In this document: piece after piece, positions 13,401 through 35,043 of the stretch
How the letters are laid out: every line of letters begins with the position of its first letter
Numbering within the stretch: position 1 is the stretch's first letter
From: Hanleya hanleyi
Lineage: Eukaryota > Mollusca > Polyplacophora > Lepidopleurida > Hanleyidae
Direction of reading: 5' to 3'
Assembly: GCA_036873755.1 (NCBI GenBank)
Contig: JAVTVY010017461.1
Coordinates: 1-64,000, forward strand
DNA: 64,000 nucleotides
The notes under the pieces: model-generated
What the model was told of the DNA's origin: nothing
Database searches by the model: none
What the model saw: only the letters and a program-made list of their open reading frames with translations
Translations under genes and position numbers: made by a program

Positions 13401-13982
13401 AATGTAGTTAACATACGCGCAAAAGATATTTTTTAAATAAATGTTTTTTACAGATGTGGAATACATTTTCACATGTAAGAAATAAATGCAAAGTGCACCA
13501 TTCGCACGTATGTGTAATTCTTCTGTACTTTTGTTCAGTCTTCAAATCTTCAACGACTTAAAAGCTTTACCATTTCTTCGAGGTTTTACAGCAAAAATCA
13601 TATCGATACTGATCAGCGATACGGACTTGGTATATTAGGACCACCATGATGTCTTTCTCGCATCATTGAAAACTGTTGACCGCTTCACTCTTGCAGGGAA
13701 GTAACCTATGTTTATGTAAATATATCATAATCTTTGTGAGGTTTTTTCTGTTTTTTTTTTCCTTAATTTGGTGATGACGGACGCAGAAATTCTTCAGTGA
13801 ACAATGGTTGAATATGAAATGGCAGACTAGACGTTGCTTGTATTTACATGTGTATACATATCCCCCATCGTACACTCACCTCTCTCAACGGCTGTATTTG
13901 ATTCTATCACCTCCAGATCTGATGCACCATGTCCAAAGAACATCAACCAAACCAGAATAGCCACGACTGGTACGAACGCCAT
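1332..13982 (-). CDS. EGFR: EGF receptor (ErbB/EGFR family) receptor tyrosine kinase, 5' part, 4 exons seen
   Basis: This is the N-terminal, extracellular part of an EGFR-family receptor tyrosine kinase, a plasma-membrane receptor that binds EGF-like ligands and signals through Ras/MAPK. Four exons join as 13982-13880, 5415-5050, 1895-1761 and 1430-1332. All have GT-AG borders and all three junctions are phase 1. The joined reading frame of about 234 residues runs signal peptide, L1 receptor domain and the start of the furin-like Cys-rich region. Diagnostic stretches are YEGCTMVNGNLEL and YDLSFLRTIRIVTGYVLIAL (L1), GNPLLCHINTIRWDVI (end of L1) and HCWGPGPHNCQ (start of furin-like). The frame is open at the last donor, so L2, the transmembrane segment and the kinase lie left of base 1. 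No further exon was recognised in 1-1331. Intron 1 is about 8.5 kb and satellite-rich; intron 2 is about 3.2 kb. Family assignment is firm. Nearest paralogue is unknown, though most invertebrates carry a single EGFR. Confidence 0.93.
1761..1895 (-). CDS. EGFR: EGFR exon 3: end of the L1 domain
   Basis: The exon of 135 nt has acceptor TTTCAG and donor GTAAGTCA. Read in the phase set by exon 2 it gives E-ISNGKVLFTGNPLLC followed by HINTIRWDVI. This corresponds to the conserved end of L1, where EGFR proteins have a buried NP-x-LC turn and an x-IxW motif. It is too short and split to stand out as an open reading frame. The final T joins GT of the next exon to make the Cys of the first furin-like module. 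Confidence 0.92.
2595..2850. repeat. Left array of TTCCGATATCGGAA palindromes
   Basis: About eleven copies or near-copies of a 14-bp palindrome are spaced 17-30 bp apart, with the same composition on both strands. Several carry single-base changes that break the symmetry (e.g. GATATGG- or TTATCGG-type). Confidence 0.85.
3545..3728. repeat. Right array of TTCCGATATCGGAA palindromes
   Basis: About eight copies of the same 14-bp palindrome as the left array sit in the mirrored arm of the foldback element. Confidence 0.85.
3771..4627. other. EGFR intron 2 sequence, no feature
   Basis: There is no exon or strong repeat except a short GCGACACA triplication near 4513-4535. Confidence 0.5.
4628..4819. 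mobile_element. 192-bp MITE, copy 1 (TGGGGATCGCC termini)
   Basis: The copy starts TGGGGATCGCCAGCC and ends in the near reverse complement GGCGAACCCCA. A second copy at 58045-58239 is about 85-90% similar along its whole length, including CAGGTAAAGAAGACGTG and GGGCATGCGCCA. Both copies have AA before and TTAA after, so the exact end is ambiguous. Confidence 0.8.
5050..5415 (-). CDS. EGFR: EGFR exon 2: most of the L1 receptor domain
   Basis: The exon of 366 nt follows a T-rich tract ending in TTTTAG and ends at GTAAGAAC. It codes residues about 35-156, starting ECFGTHSGMG (the conserved Cys-x-Gly-Thr of the EGFR N-terminus) and running through YNRLRRRYEGCTMVNGNLEL, YDLSFLRTIRIVTGYVLIAL and LQLIRGDNLW to MRQLLMPALR. 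Each block matches the expected order of the leucine-rich-like repeats of the L1 domain (Recep_L_domain). One base is carried over to the next exon. Confidence 0.94.
5531..6285. mobile_element. 755-bp inverted-terminus element in EGFR intron 1, with a nested element
   Basis: The left segment 5531-5589 (CAACCTCCGAACAGGGTTAT, CCTTCTGCCAGTCGATCGAC) is mirrored at 6231-6285 (GTCGATCAACTGGCAGAAGG, ATAACCCTGTTTGGAGGTTG). A smaller inverted pair lies inside. No coding sequence. A (GTT)n tract is at about 6010-6028. Confidence 0.7.
5646..5862. mobile_element. ~217-bp nested inverted-repeat element
   Basis: ATTCACACCTGCCAAGTACC and CTTCCGTGAG on the left are mirrored by CTCACGGAATTC and CTTGGCAGTTCTGTGAAT on the right. 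It lies wholly inside the 5531-6285 element, implying either later insertion or a compound terminus. Confidence 0.6.
6286..7387. other. EGFR intron 1, no recognisable feature
   Basis: AT-rich sequence with short unrelated open frames only. Confidence 0.5.
7388..7571. repeat. ~26-bp minisatellite
   Basis: About six copies of a unit containing AAAACGGTGATGTAAGATAC and CCTATC, with small length changes between copies. Confidence 0.85.
7572..9190. other. EGFR intron 1, no supported feature
   Basis: There are no exons of the receptor and no clear repeats. A 100-115 codon open frame here lacks composition, motifs or splice context. Confidence 0.5.
9190..10420. repeat. ~162-177 bp satellite array in EGFR intron 1
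   Basis: Six to seven close copies share GCAAATACTTCGTAAGC, CTAAATGCTTTGT, GGATTCCTCCGAAATTTGGC, TGCGACAAGACGTCT and GGTGGCGCCACTGG. Neighbouring copies start about 177, 175, 174, 165, 162 and 173 bp apart. Several overlapping open frames on both strands are by-products of the repeat and not genes. Confidence 0.92.
10420..11240. repeat. Diverged continuation of the satellite
   Basis: About five degenerate copies of ~140-150 bp keep the blocks TAACTTGAG, GGATTCTTCTCAAATTTGGT, CCATG and AGGTGGCG-CACCTGG. The array decays left to right, suggesting older copies at the right flank. Confidence 0.85.
11241..11836. other. EGFR intron 1, no feature
   Basis: No gene or repeat recognised. Confidence 0.5.
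11837..11930. repeat. 19-bp tandem repeat
   Basis: Five copies of ATCAAAATAATTAGAGATT, the last one altered. A short (ATTC)n tract lies nearby at 12128-12151. Confidence 0.9.
11931..13595. other. EGFR intron 1, no supported gene
   Basis: It holds AT-rich sequence, an (ATTC)n microsatellite at 12128-12151 and poly-T tracts. Open frames up to 111 codons show no domain or splice support. Confidence 0.5.
13600..13730 (+). repeat. Fragment of a dispersed retroelement-associated repeat
   Basis: ATACTGATCAGCGATACGGA, ATGATG..CATCATTGAAAACTGTTGACCGCTTC and CAGGGAAGTAACCTATGTTTATG match, in the opposite orientation, 44250-44360. Related copies lie near 51283, 56555 and 62895. It lies about 150 bp inside intron 1 from EGFR exon 1. 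Confidence 0.7.
13880..13982 (-). CDS. EGFR: EGFR exon 1: start codon and signal peptide
   Basis: The ATG is at 13982. The exon codes 34 residues beginning MAFVPVVAILVWLMFFGHGA, a classic signal peptide with a hydrophobic core, and ends in VER plus one base before a GTGAGTGT donor. That leftover G joins the AA opening the exon at 5415 to make a Glu codon just before CFGTHSGM, so phase supports the link across the 8.5-kb intron. A non-coding upstream exon cannot be excluded. Confidence 0.85.
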
Positions 13983-15905
13983 CGTCCTTCAATCATACAG
14001 TGAAGACGTCATGTTGCTTTAGCACCTCAACTTAATACCGAGACCACGTGGTATACTTTCCCTAAGTGGGTTAAACACCGGATATAATACACGGCAATGG
14101 GAAGCGTGAGCAGTAGGTATTTTGTTGTTTGCATACCATAAAGAGCCAATGTTGTTAGGCCTATATACTTTAGAGGCTATAGCTCCATCCGGTGGCGCGG
14201 AGGAAGTCAGACGTAGGTTAACAGTCAGGTCTGTGGTTTGTGCCAAAAAAAGGAAGCGTGCCACCATTTCTCACATTAGGATATGTCACGAAATATAGGT
14301 CACATATCCGCTTCACTTCAATTATATCCTGCAGTCGGAAAGGTGGGGCGGGCCGGCAGATTTTATTATTATTATTTCGTGCTGGACACACGAATTACGA
14401 TATTAAATATGGCATATATGCTGTGGAAGAAGCTGTTTGATGTATTGGTCATACAGTTTGCATAATGCACACAGTTTGCTAAACTTTGAACTATTAAAGC
14501 ATTCGTTTTAAAGCATTAGAATGTCGTATATAGAACATTTATATATCTCCATCCGGGTATGCCCATTGTCTGAACAAACATGTAAACATTAATTTCAGAA
14601 AAAAAAATAATAACAATTCGAGGCGGTACGAATGTACGGGACGGATGGTGATGAAAAACGAACGATAGTTTTTTATGAGCCTGAAACAAACATGACACCA
14701 GTATGTCTGAATGAAGAAAAAGGGCGTCTAAAGGTAGCAAATACTTGCAAATAATATGTACCAGGCAGCATGGTACAATTTTGCTTCGGGATGGATATAG
14801 GCCACATTGAATCCTTAGATAGATAGAATGTCATCTCAAATTTTGCTCCTTGGATTTTCAGTCATGTCAGATATGTCACTTTAATATTTCTCTCTCATAT
14901 TGCTTGGGACAGAGAGATTGCCATTTCTGATTTTCTTTCCTTTTATTCTAGTCAAGACAGATATGTCGAATTGATCTATCTCTTCACTTGTACTCGCAAA
15001 TTGGTATTCCTCTCGGACTTTACCCCACGACGGACAATCCCCACATGGTTTATTCCCCTTTGTTAGGCAGAAAGTCATTTCCTATTTTCCCTCTACTGGA
15101 TTAGTTGATACGTCATATATATCAGTTTGGTCTTTCTCTCCTATTATACTCTGCGGCGATACGCCACACTGAAATGTTCCAGCTAAGTAGACGGAATGTC
15201 AGTTTTTGTTTTCTGCATTGAACATTTTAGTCGTGTCAGATACGCCAGTTTGGTCCCCAGCCTCTTTGTTTTGCTTCGCAGTAGACATGCCACATTTTCG
15301 TTTTTCCGGGCAAGCGCCCTACTTGAGGGCTTTGAGCAGCCCCGAGTAGCACGCGTACGAACTGACAGATTTGTTAATCAAGCATGCATGATTATCTCAT
15401 TCGCCAAAACTTTATAACCAAAAATGAAGGTTACGTATCTGTTGCAAAATTAAATGCAGGGAATATCAAACTGACGTATCTGACATATTTCAATGGAGAG
15501 ATCAAAATCAAACATTGGGATCACACATATATATGTGAAAACGAGGATAACTCCGTATGGTGTTTGTCTCTCAAGATGATATGAGGGAGTGGGACATCAA
15601 AACTGGCATACCCGACATGATTATGAATTCAAAGCAGAGAAAATTTGTATATGACATCACTTCTGTCAAAGGCGAACAACTAAATATTGCGAATCTGTCG
15701 CAGAGCAAAATGGGGGAGAAAATAATTTAAAAATGAATAAAATTCAGGGGTCACCCAGGCTTAATTTCGCATAATCTCAGGAATTTATACGGACTACTTT
15801 AATGGCTCAACCCTACTCTAATATATGGGATTAGATAGGAATTCCATGACAAATGCGTGATTTTTTTATAATAAAAACTTATACTTGTTAAGAAGTTAAT
15901 ATGTC
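13983..15905. other. 5' flank of EGFR, no other gene
   Basis: This holds the presumed promoter of EGFR, but no confident TATA box or initiator was identified. Several short open frames lack support. Around 14880-15300, weak ~100-bp repeats of TCAGATATGTCA / TTGGTC / TCTCTC can be seen. Confidence 0.4.
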
Positions 15906-15916
15906 GTTTTCTTCAA

Positions 15917-16213
15917 AATGCCTCAATAGTTTTCTGAAACAATGATGCCTCAATAGTTTTCTGAAACAATGATGCCTCAATAGTTTTCTGAAGCAATGAT
16001 GCCTCAATAGTTTTCTGAAACAATGATGCCTCAATAGTTTTCTGAAACAATGATGCCTCAATAGTTTTCTGAAACAATGATGCCTCAATAGTTTTCTGAA
16101 ACAATGATGCCTCAATAGTTTTCTGAAACAGTGATGCCTCAATAGTTTTCTGAAACAATGATGCCTCAGTAGTTTTCTGAAACAATGATGCCTCAATAGT
16201 TTTCTGAAACAAT
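15917..16213. repeat. 27-bp minisatellite, 11 copies
   Basis: Eleven nearly identical copies of a 27-bp unit containing GCCTCAATAGTTTTCTGAAA and CAATGAT. Because 27 is divisible by three, long minus-strand open frames with 9-residue repeats arise; these are not considered genes. Confidence 0.95.
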
Positions 16214-17220
16214 GCTGAACCGGAAAAACTAATAAAAATCGGAGATCACCAGTCTTCTCTGTCAGACAGTAGGATGCCAACATGGAAAAGCAATGAGACC
16301 AAATTATCCTCACTTCGCTGAGTCAGTTTGCCGGCGTTCCTTCGATAATGTAATGCCTCAACATTGGGAAAACACCTTATCCATTGAGCAAGCCTTTCAC
16401 AACTGTTCACTTAAAAGATTATATTTTCCTTTTCCGTAAAATTGCCTTTAAAAATCGCCAATTTGGTAGATGCGCAAAAACATGCGCAGTAGACGTAAAA
16501 TTGGATCTCCCACAATGACGTAGCCCATATTGTCGATCAGGCTCTGGATAATCTTTTATTTCTGGACAATCTTAGTGGCTGGCGATACAAATACAGAAAA
16601 CAACAAATATATGTTAGTGACAAACGGACCAGTAACGTCAACATCTACCATTCCGGACCATCAAAATAACCGTTCGGAAAACGGACACATAATCTGTTAA
16701 AAGTAAAAATAACGTACCGGTACTTGACATTATCGCCCATGAAAACTTGAACGGGTCTAGTAATGTAAATATGGTTAATTTCAAAGATAAGTAATAAAAA
16801 AATATATAGAAATTTAAAGCATTTTTTACTCTGCTTCATATCTATTACTGTATGTCTGTGTGAGTGTGTTGTTTTCATCTCGACCTTGGGACTCCAGGGA
16901 GCCAATATAAATGCGCCATTCGATCAATTAATTGTTGACTGTGACCGATTTTCCGTTTCTTGTTTAACGTTCCATGATCCCTATGATATTTTCGACACCT
17001 TATAGTTTTGCTCCATTAAACTGCAATAATTTAATAATAATTATATAAAACGTTTGTTCTTCTGCTTACTACAACTTAACTGAGCTTAAATGGGGCGGTT
17101 TGTGAAATTAGAGCCTTCAAATCCTTCTAGAGTTTACATCAAAATATTCGAACATTTATATCTCTATCATATAATTTTCAAACAAACTAAACGTGCCTCG
17201 TTGTTTTTAATTATTTGACA
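16214..17220. other. Intergenic, no feature
   Basis: AT-rich sequence without supported coding or repeat structure. Confidence 0.5.
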
Positions 17221-17480
17221 TGATTTTTGGTCGAATTTTTGGTCAGATTTTCGATTTTTTTAAATATAATTTCTCCACAAAAACTGCAGGATCAATTAGT
17301 CTACTGATATCCCACATGGCCGCAATCTTGAATTTACCTCTACTCGCGGGGTTATGTCAATAGGCTCAAAATGACCAATATGATATAACTACAAAGTCAT
17401 GGAGAGTCAGCTGTCAACCTTTTGTCGTTCCGGAGAAATGCGCGAGATAGCACAGAAAGTTTGGTATGAGGGGACGGTAG
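17221..17480. mobile_element. Truncated piggyBac-like MITE relic
   Basis: TTGGTCGAATTTTTGGTCAG, CCCACATGGCCGCAATCTTG, CAATAGGCTCAAAATGACC and TTTTGTCGTTCCGGAGA match, in the same orientation, the right half of the complete element at 52803-53370. The left terminus is missing. The right end decays near a TTAAC at about 17485. Confidence 0.75.
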
Positions 17481-19010
17481 AGTTAACTTAGCATTAGACG
17501 GGAATGTTGAAGGTGCCGTGCTCTGATATTATAGATGCAGCACGAAGGATTGACATATACAAAAAATGTCCTCATACGAGAATGCCCTATTAGTTTCATT
17601 TATATTTTTAAAATGAGATAGGTCAATTCAAGACCATACTAAATTCAGGCAGGACAGCTTATCACCGGTTTTCGGTGTGGATTTATTCAAATTTTATAGA
17701 ACTTGGCAAATGTGCCGTGTCCTGGCGTCTAGATGGTTCTCTGTGCCTTCAAACTGTGTAGAAAAGACGTTTTGAAGATGTATGCTGCAGTCTAGTTCAT
17801 TGTTAATCGGATTAAGGTCACAAACCACTAAATAATCGCCTTACTTAATATGTAGTAAACTGACACAGCATATCTTGAGAAAGCTATATTCCTAATATTT
17901 GCCACCACAAATGACCCTCCACACCAGATAGCCTGGCCTTTCCGCTAAAACATATGGAAAACTCAGCATACATTCCCCACCATTATTTGAATATAAGACC
18001 GCCAGAAATAGGGTCATCCAGCCCGAAATCATTGCGGCAAATTTCGGAGGTGGCAAATCAAACTGGCTCAGATTTTTTTCCGATTAAAATGTGAAATGGT
18101 TATTTTGATATATTTGAGAGTCAAATATTATAGAAACATTTTAAAATACATCACAGACCATTTCTGGCCCAATCAGGTGCCATGGCCAATCAGGTTCGCC
18201 GAAAGTCGAGTCCTGATAATAATCTTGCACCCAGAAACTTCGATGGAGGTTTGTGACCTTAACTGTTGCGCTGAATGGTCTGCTTCAGCCAGGCGCATCG
18301 CGCTTAACTTGAAACCTATATATGCCAGGTTGGAATTCCAGATGGGGCTTGCCGCCATGACAGTTCTGTCGATCCAGGGGTGAAACCTACTGTTTCTCTA
18401 TATGCTATGAAGCATGTATCTTTCACGGCAAAATTGTGATCTGGTTGTTCACCCCTTGAGCCAGCAGAACTCTCGAAATATCTCCGCTAGAAATCCGACC
18501 TGGCTTAATATTGTTGAGTGAATCTTTCGGATGTATTCAAATATTGTCAGCGATATCCCACTGTTTCCGGAATAACACGTACTGCTATTTACCTTCCTAA
18601 AATCAAAATACTTTTATGTGTATATCATAATCTGTGAGTATTGGCCCGGAATAAATAAACTTCGTGTTGTGACTTTGACATTTGACAGTTTGACCCCGTT
18701 GTCGAAACTCTTCTTTGAAAATCTGTGGGTAATAAACATGTAAAATTTTACAAAGATCGTTACAAAGTTTGAGAAGATACCGTCTGGACTACTGTGACCT
18801 CGACCTTTGATAAAGGCACCACAAAACAATAGGCTTCTCTGAATTCAAGCATGTGAACTTGTTTTTTTGAAGATCGGTTGAGTGTAACTTGTCAGGACAA
18901 TGTCAAGCTGTACCAACGGGAGACCAATGCAAAGCGCAATGCCCCTTCGAATATTTAGTCGACGGTGCATAAAAACTTAGAGACTGAACAAAAAGACCTA
19001 GATGAGAACA
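17481..19010. other. Intergenic between EGFR and astacin
   Basis: No gene or clear repeat was recognised. Short open frames near 18100-18380 and 18614-18829 have no motif support. Confidence 0.5.
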
Positions 19011-19017
19011 AATGTTT

Positions 19018-19023
19018 TTTATT
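19018..19023 (-). terminator. Candidate poly(A) signal of the astacin gene
   Basis: AATAAA on the minus strand lies about 250 bp beyond the stop. A closer ATTAAA variant at 19138-19143 could serve instead. Choosing between them needs transcript ends. Confidence 0.5.
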
Positions 19024-19273
19024 GGTTCCCTGAGATTCTGTATATACATCACGAACTAGAACAAACCCTGCAGATACAGGGGCAACAAGAAACCTTTCGT
19101 CTTACTACATAATTATACAGCCAGTGTTACATGTAGTTTAATCATTGAACACACAATATCAATCATATTATTGAACAAAAGAGTTTCTCGGATGAAAATA
19201 TCTTGGTTTAACTAACTTCGATTCCAATTATAATTGTTATAAAATTGGTCATAGTTATTAAATACTAGTTCCA

Positions 19274-30424
<11,151 letters not shown>

Positions 30425-30510
30425 GGTCAGTTCAGCAATCGACCTCTCTCATTCAGGACCAGTTTCCAATGTTTCAGACACGGTTCTGAGAAACACCGAA
30501 GCTGCCGGAA

Positions 30511-30518
30511 TATATATA
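30511..30518 (-). promoter_or_regulatory. Putative TATA box of the astacin gene
   Basis: TATATATA on the minus strand, set in a GC-richer flank (CCC before, TTCC after), lies about 85 bp upstream of the ATG at 30424. With the usual ~30-bp spacing, transcription would start near 30480, giving a ~55-nt leader. Inferred from motif and position only. Confidence 0.6.
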
Positions 30519-30524
30519 GGGCCG

Positions 30525-31769
30525 GAGAATGCACACTCATTGTCTCAGAGAAATTGATCACATGCCTAATAAGGGCATGGAGAACAATTAACCCCCATGG
30601 TCAATGTCATCAATTTGGCACATTCCCACCTGGTACTTTATCAAATGAGCAAATAATACTTCATTACGCACGTTATGGTTCAACTGTCCACCACGGGTGC
30701 TTTCCGGTTAGTTCCGGTAATATCCGTAGATTGAGGAGCAATTATCACGCATTTAGTATGCGTCATTATAAACCGTTCACTTATACCCTGATAATTCTTC
30801 TTAATGACCTAGTATTATTATATACTATTATCAAAGGACCATCTGCTCGACAATGGCGTTAACATGACAAAGCTATTCATTTCCCCCATCCACCATGACT
30901 GACGGTTAAACATAAGTACTATGTATCCGGGCTTTGGATGCACCATTCGGTACTTAATATATTCTCACACGTTTACACGCGTAAACTTCTATGACCGTAC
31001 CGCAACTATGCAAAGAAAGTCGGTCACTCTAATGTATGACAAGTTTAGTCCATTCATTCAGGGCCCTGATTCATTACACATTATGAATTTCCCTGAGAAC
31101 AAACTTGAAACTTCAGCATGTTATACATGTATATATTTTTATATAATGCGAAGCAATTCTTCGTGGTATGACTGAATAGATTGTAAAAAAAAGTTGACGA
31201 ATAGATGGAATTATACCTAAAATAGATATTAATGGAAAAACAGCAAGGATTGCGATGGAGCATTTTAAGCGCTGTATTGTGAGTTTGGAGGTTGAAAAAG
31301 AAGAACATATAAAAAAATCCGATATTTTGACAGCACAGTTTTGTCAGATGAGACAACACATCTTATCAACGAGAGAATGTAAGAAATAACATGGTTTCCA
31401 ATGGGATTTTACGGCTTAGTCAAAAATGTGCACATAATTTTCAATCTTAGATTCAATTTAAAGCGATTAACGGTCAACTACTTTATATGTCTACTACATG
31501 TACTACAAATTAAAACTAGCTAAAGAAAATGGGCCCTTGACCATGTCGATTTCGCATTTTTACAAAAGGAGAGAACTCAAATACAAATTGTTGGTAGACT
31601 GAACATCAAATATAGAATTGAGTTTATCAGTCAGATATTTGAAAGGACCTTGCACGGTTTAATGAGATTTGACCCCCATGAGACGCAGTTTGGAGTGCCA
31701 CAATGAAATATCACATACGAAAAGAAAATTTCAGTTAACGTGAAGTATATTATCTCGTCTTGGGGTACC
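30525..31769. other. 5' flank of the astacin gene, no other gene
   Basis: No coding or repeat structure is supported. Upstream control elements of the astacin gene presumably lie here but cannot be identified by eye. Confidence 0.45.
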
Positions 31770-32729
31770 GACATTATCCCCCAGCGACAGTTTCCCCCGC
31801 GACATTTTCCCCACCGACATTTTCCCCCACGACATTTTCCCCAGGCGACATTTTCCCCCAGCGACATTTTCCCCACCCTAATATTACGTGCTGTAATAAT
31901 TACGATCTGCCGACAATCGCAGTCGCGGTCATTTCCTCATCTTGATTTTTTTTACGTTTGCACGTAGCAGAGTTCTAGCAATTCAAGGGAGATTACATTT
32001 TAGTGAAACATCGGCAGATGTATGCAAACGTAGGCATAACAAATAAGAATAGATTATCAATATCAAACACATGTTTAACGAAATGAACAAGATTGAATTT
32101 TCAGGTGTATTTTTTATTAGACAATTGGGCAATTGAAACAATAGCTCTGGGAGACTTATCATGGGATTACGGATTAATCAACGAGCAGGAGCAGTAAGAT
32201 GAGTGAAACAATGATAGGCTAGATGACTTACCATAGGATTACGGATTAATCACTCAGTCAGCTTCACTAAATGTATAATAAACTGAACTTTCAAAAAATA
32301 CATTATCACAGAAAAAATCTACTCCAAAGTATCGAGGAAAATTGACTATATTGCGGTCGGTAGGGCTATTTAACACCGTGCCAAGAAATAAATAACAGCC
32401 AGAAAACAGAACATAAGAGCGTGATATTGATAATCTATTCTTATTTATTTTGCCTGAAAAGAAGGCACGTTTGCATACATCTGCCGATGTTTAACTAAAA
32501 AGTAATCTCCCTTGAATTGCTAGAACTCTGCTACGTGCAAACGTAAAAAAAAATTCAAGGTGAGGAAATGACCGCGACTGCGATTGTCGGCAGATCGTAA
32601 TTATTACAGCACGTAATATTAGGGTGGGGAAAATGTCGCTGGGGGAAAATGTCGCCTGGGGAAAATGTCGTGGGGGAAATGTCGGTGGGGAAAATGTCGC
32701 GGGGGAAACTGTCGCTGGGGGATAATGTC
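31770..32729. mobile_element. 960-bp foldback element with ~300-bp inverted arms
   Basis: Arms 31770-32066 and 32422-32729 are nearly perfect reverse complements. Each starts with GACATTATCCCCC and four to six CGACATTTTCCCC-type units, then continues through ATTACGTGCTGTAATAATTA, CGATCTGCCGACAATCGCAG and TTCAAGGGAGATTAC to GATTATCAATATCA. The ~355-bp loop contains a diverged direct repeat (GGATTACGGATTAATCA twice). No coding sequence and no clear target duplication. Confidence 0.92.
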
Positions 32730-33454
32730 ATGGACTCTCTTGTCTTATGCTGTGAGTATTTTGTAGACCCTGGGTCATATGGTTTTTAATAACAGCATTT
32801 TGGAGTAGTGGATTTGCGCAGCATCGTCTACGTGTATTTTGAGTTGAAAACAGCACATTTTGTCTCCGTAAAGAGAGGTGAACATAGCACTCTGTTCTTT
32901 CCATTTCATTTTGGCAATACAAACAGCAGCTGATGGGACCAAAATCCCCTTAAACCGCACGAGGTCCTTTTAGCTGTTAATGACCGTTTTGAGAGAAATA
33001 TGAAGCCCATTATAATCATTTCAAATGATATGGATGCTCACTCGCAAGTAAATGCAGGTTTTTTGGGATACATCGGGTGACTTCCGCCAAACGAAAGATA
33101 ACGATACTCTTTAACAGGAGAATCGGTTACCTCCTCGTATCAGTTGATGCATCTTGTTTCAGTTTGTGGCAGTTCGACATGTATTTCTGTATTTGTCAGG
33201 TTAAACCCATACACTTTCAAAACTAGTGTTTAGGTAAGTACGTTGTATACGCACTGGTTTGTATTTTCTGAATACAGATCTTTGAAAAGCACACACTAGT
33301 GTGTATAAAATGTAGGCAGAGGTGTACATAGTAATTTTGGCCACAAAAGGTGTGTGTACTTTTTATATTACACAACTGTTGTGAGTGCAGCTAAATGTCC
33401 ATTTATCACAATCATTTCCAGACTGAATATCAGTCTATCGGTATGTTTGATGCC
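32730..33454. other. Intergenic, no feature
   Basis: Nothing recognised. Confidence 0.45.
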
Positions 33455-33760
33455 TTGAAAATATATGTGACGTTTACATACGAAAAACTCATCTTTGAAT
33501 AATAAAGCTGATTTATTTATTTATGGATTGATGTTTTTTGTTTTGTTTTTTTTTTCAATCGAAAACCTGCAAGAGCAATTTTTTTCAAGGATTGTGCAGA
33601 GATATCAGCCTTGAAAATATTACAATGACCAGTTGCATATAAATAACAAAATCAAGGCTGATATTCCAGTATGTAAACTTCAAGAAAAATCAGGGTTTGG
33701 ATTGAGAAATAAAATCGACTTTAATACCGTCGCACACAAAAGAGTTTTCATGTAAACCTC
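33455..33760. mobile_element. Short relative of the 37.5-kb foldback element
   Basis: It starts ATATGTGACGTTTACATACG followed by AAAAACTC, and ends GTCGCACACAAAAGAGTTTT, the same termini as the element at 37540-38300. Inside, CAATCGAAAACCTGC is mirrored by AGGGTTTGGATTGAG. It is about half the length and more diverged. Confidence 0.7.
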
Positions 33761-34244
33761 ATATATTATGTCCATATTTTACGATTGAGTAAGAATGTAC
33801 CAAATATCTATATTCCATACTGATAATTGGCTACTCTGAAGAATTCTTTTCAACACAGCTATAACGACAAACTCACGTGTGCCATATCTAAATATTATTG
33901 GCAGGACCATCATCAATGCGAGGTGAATATAACAAAGCAAACAGCTTTACCGTAATTAAAATAAGTGTGTATTTAATATTGCTCTCTGATAATGTAGCAC
34001 GCATGTGTGTCTTATGATCAATTATTATGTTATGCAGAACTGTGGGGTGCACAATTATACTTACTGAAGCGTCAACATATATAAATACGGGAAACCGTGA
34101 ACATAAAGTCCCATTAAAGCGTCAAAAATAATTGAACGGTCAATTTGTTGTACTTAACAACACAAACATGTTTAATCCCTTGTTAGTAAAACGCAATGCA
34201 CACAAGGTAACCCGTAATAGCTTGACGAGAAACCCCTGCCGTCT

Positions 34245-34320
34245 GGGGGAGAACGGATATTTCCTCCCATTGGACATTTTCCCCACCGGACATTTAGCCC
34301 ATTTGGCCGTTTCCACAGTT
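34245..34320. repeat. Small relic with GGACATTTTCCCC units
   Basis: TTGGACATTTTCCCCACCGG and ACATTTAGCCC resemble the terminal subrepeats of the 31770-32729 foldback element, but no arm is present. Confidence 0.45.
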
Positions 34321-35043
34321 ACTGCGATATGTTTCAAAGGGTTTATCTAGTCTTTCAAAATTCATAATGCTGGTGATGAGCTAGAAGTATATACGAGCTG
34401 ACCGACTAAGACTTATTCTCTTTTTTTTTCTTTTTTTTTTTTTAGGTCAAATTCATTATATACAATATTTTATCAAGATTGGAGCAATATATAAGAGGTG
34501 GGATAAACTGGCGACAAAAAAGCAACCATATGACTCTTCAGGAAAGCTTCCCTCAGTACCTCTCATTCAGATTCGATAATAGGCCTACGGTGGATCTCGG
34601 ACGAAGCCTTAGTATATCTAGCCGTGCTTTTATTGCAGATGTTCACGAGAAGATTATGAAGTATCCACACGGTCCCTAGCACCGGCTTAAGTGGAATTAG
34701 ATACGCTAACTCGGGAGCGGTGATGACAGACCAGCTAAAAAATAAATAAATAACTCATCTGAGGTTAACGGATGAACATGGGGTAAACATGGTAAATGCA
34801 AGAATACCCAGAAAAACTAACCTGTAATACCCGACGTCGTACGGCTTAAATTTTTCAGCAAAACAATAAACCTACACATATTTGTCAAATGGCGTGTACA
34901 GAGGGTCGGCCTCGGGGACCAACAGTGCACCAGCATAATCCTACCATATACAGGTAATAAACTGGAGCGATATGCAAGAGGTGCGGGGTGGGAATACGGA
35001 ATCATAGCTAGACAACAGAAATTTGTGTCTCCTGGATTGAAAA

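Noticed and set aside
15888..16313. 141-codon minus-strand frame with HCFRKLLR repeats
   Set aside because: Direct consequence of the 27-bp minisatellite; the opposite frame gives a different repeat peptide equally well.
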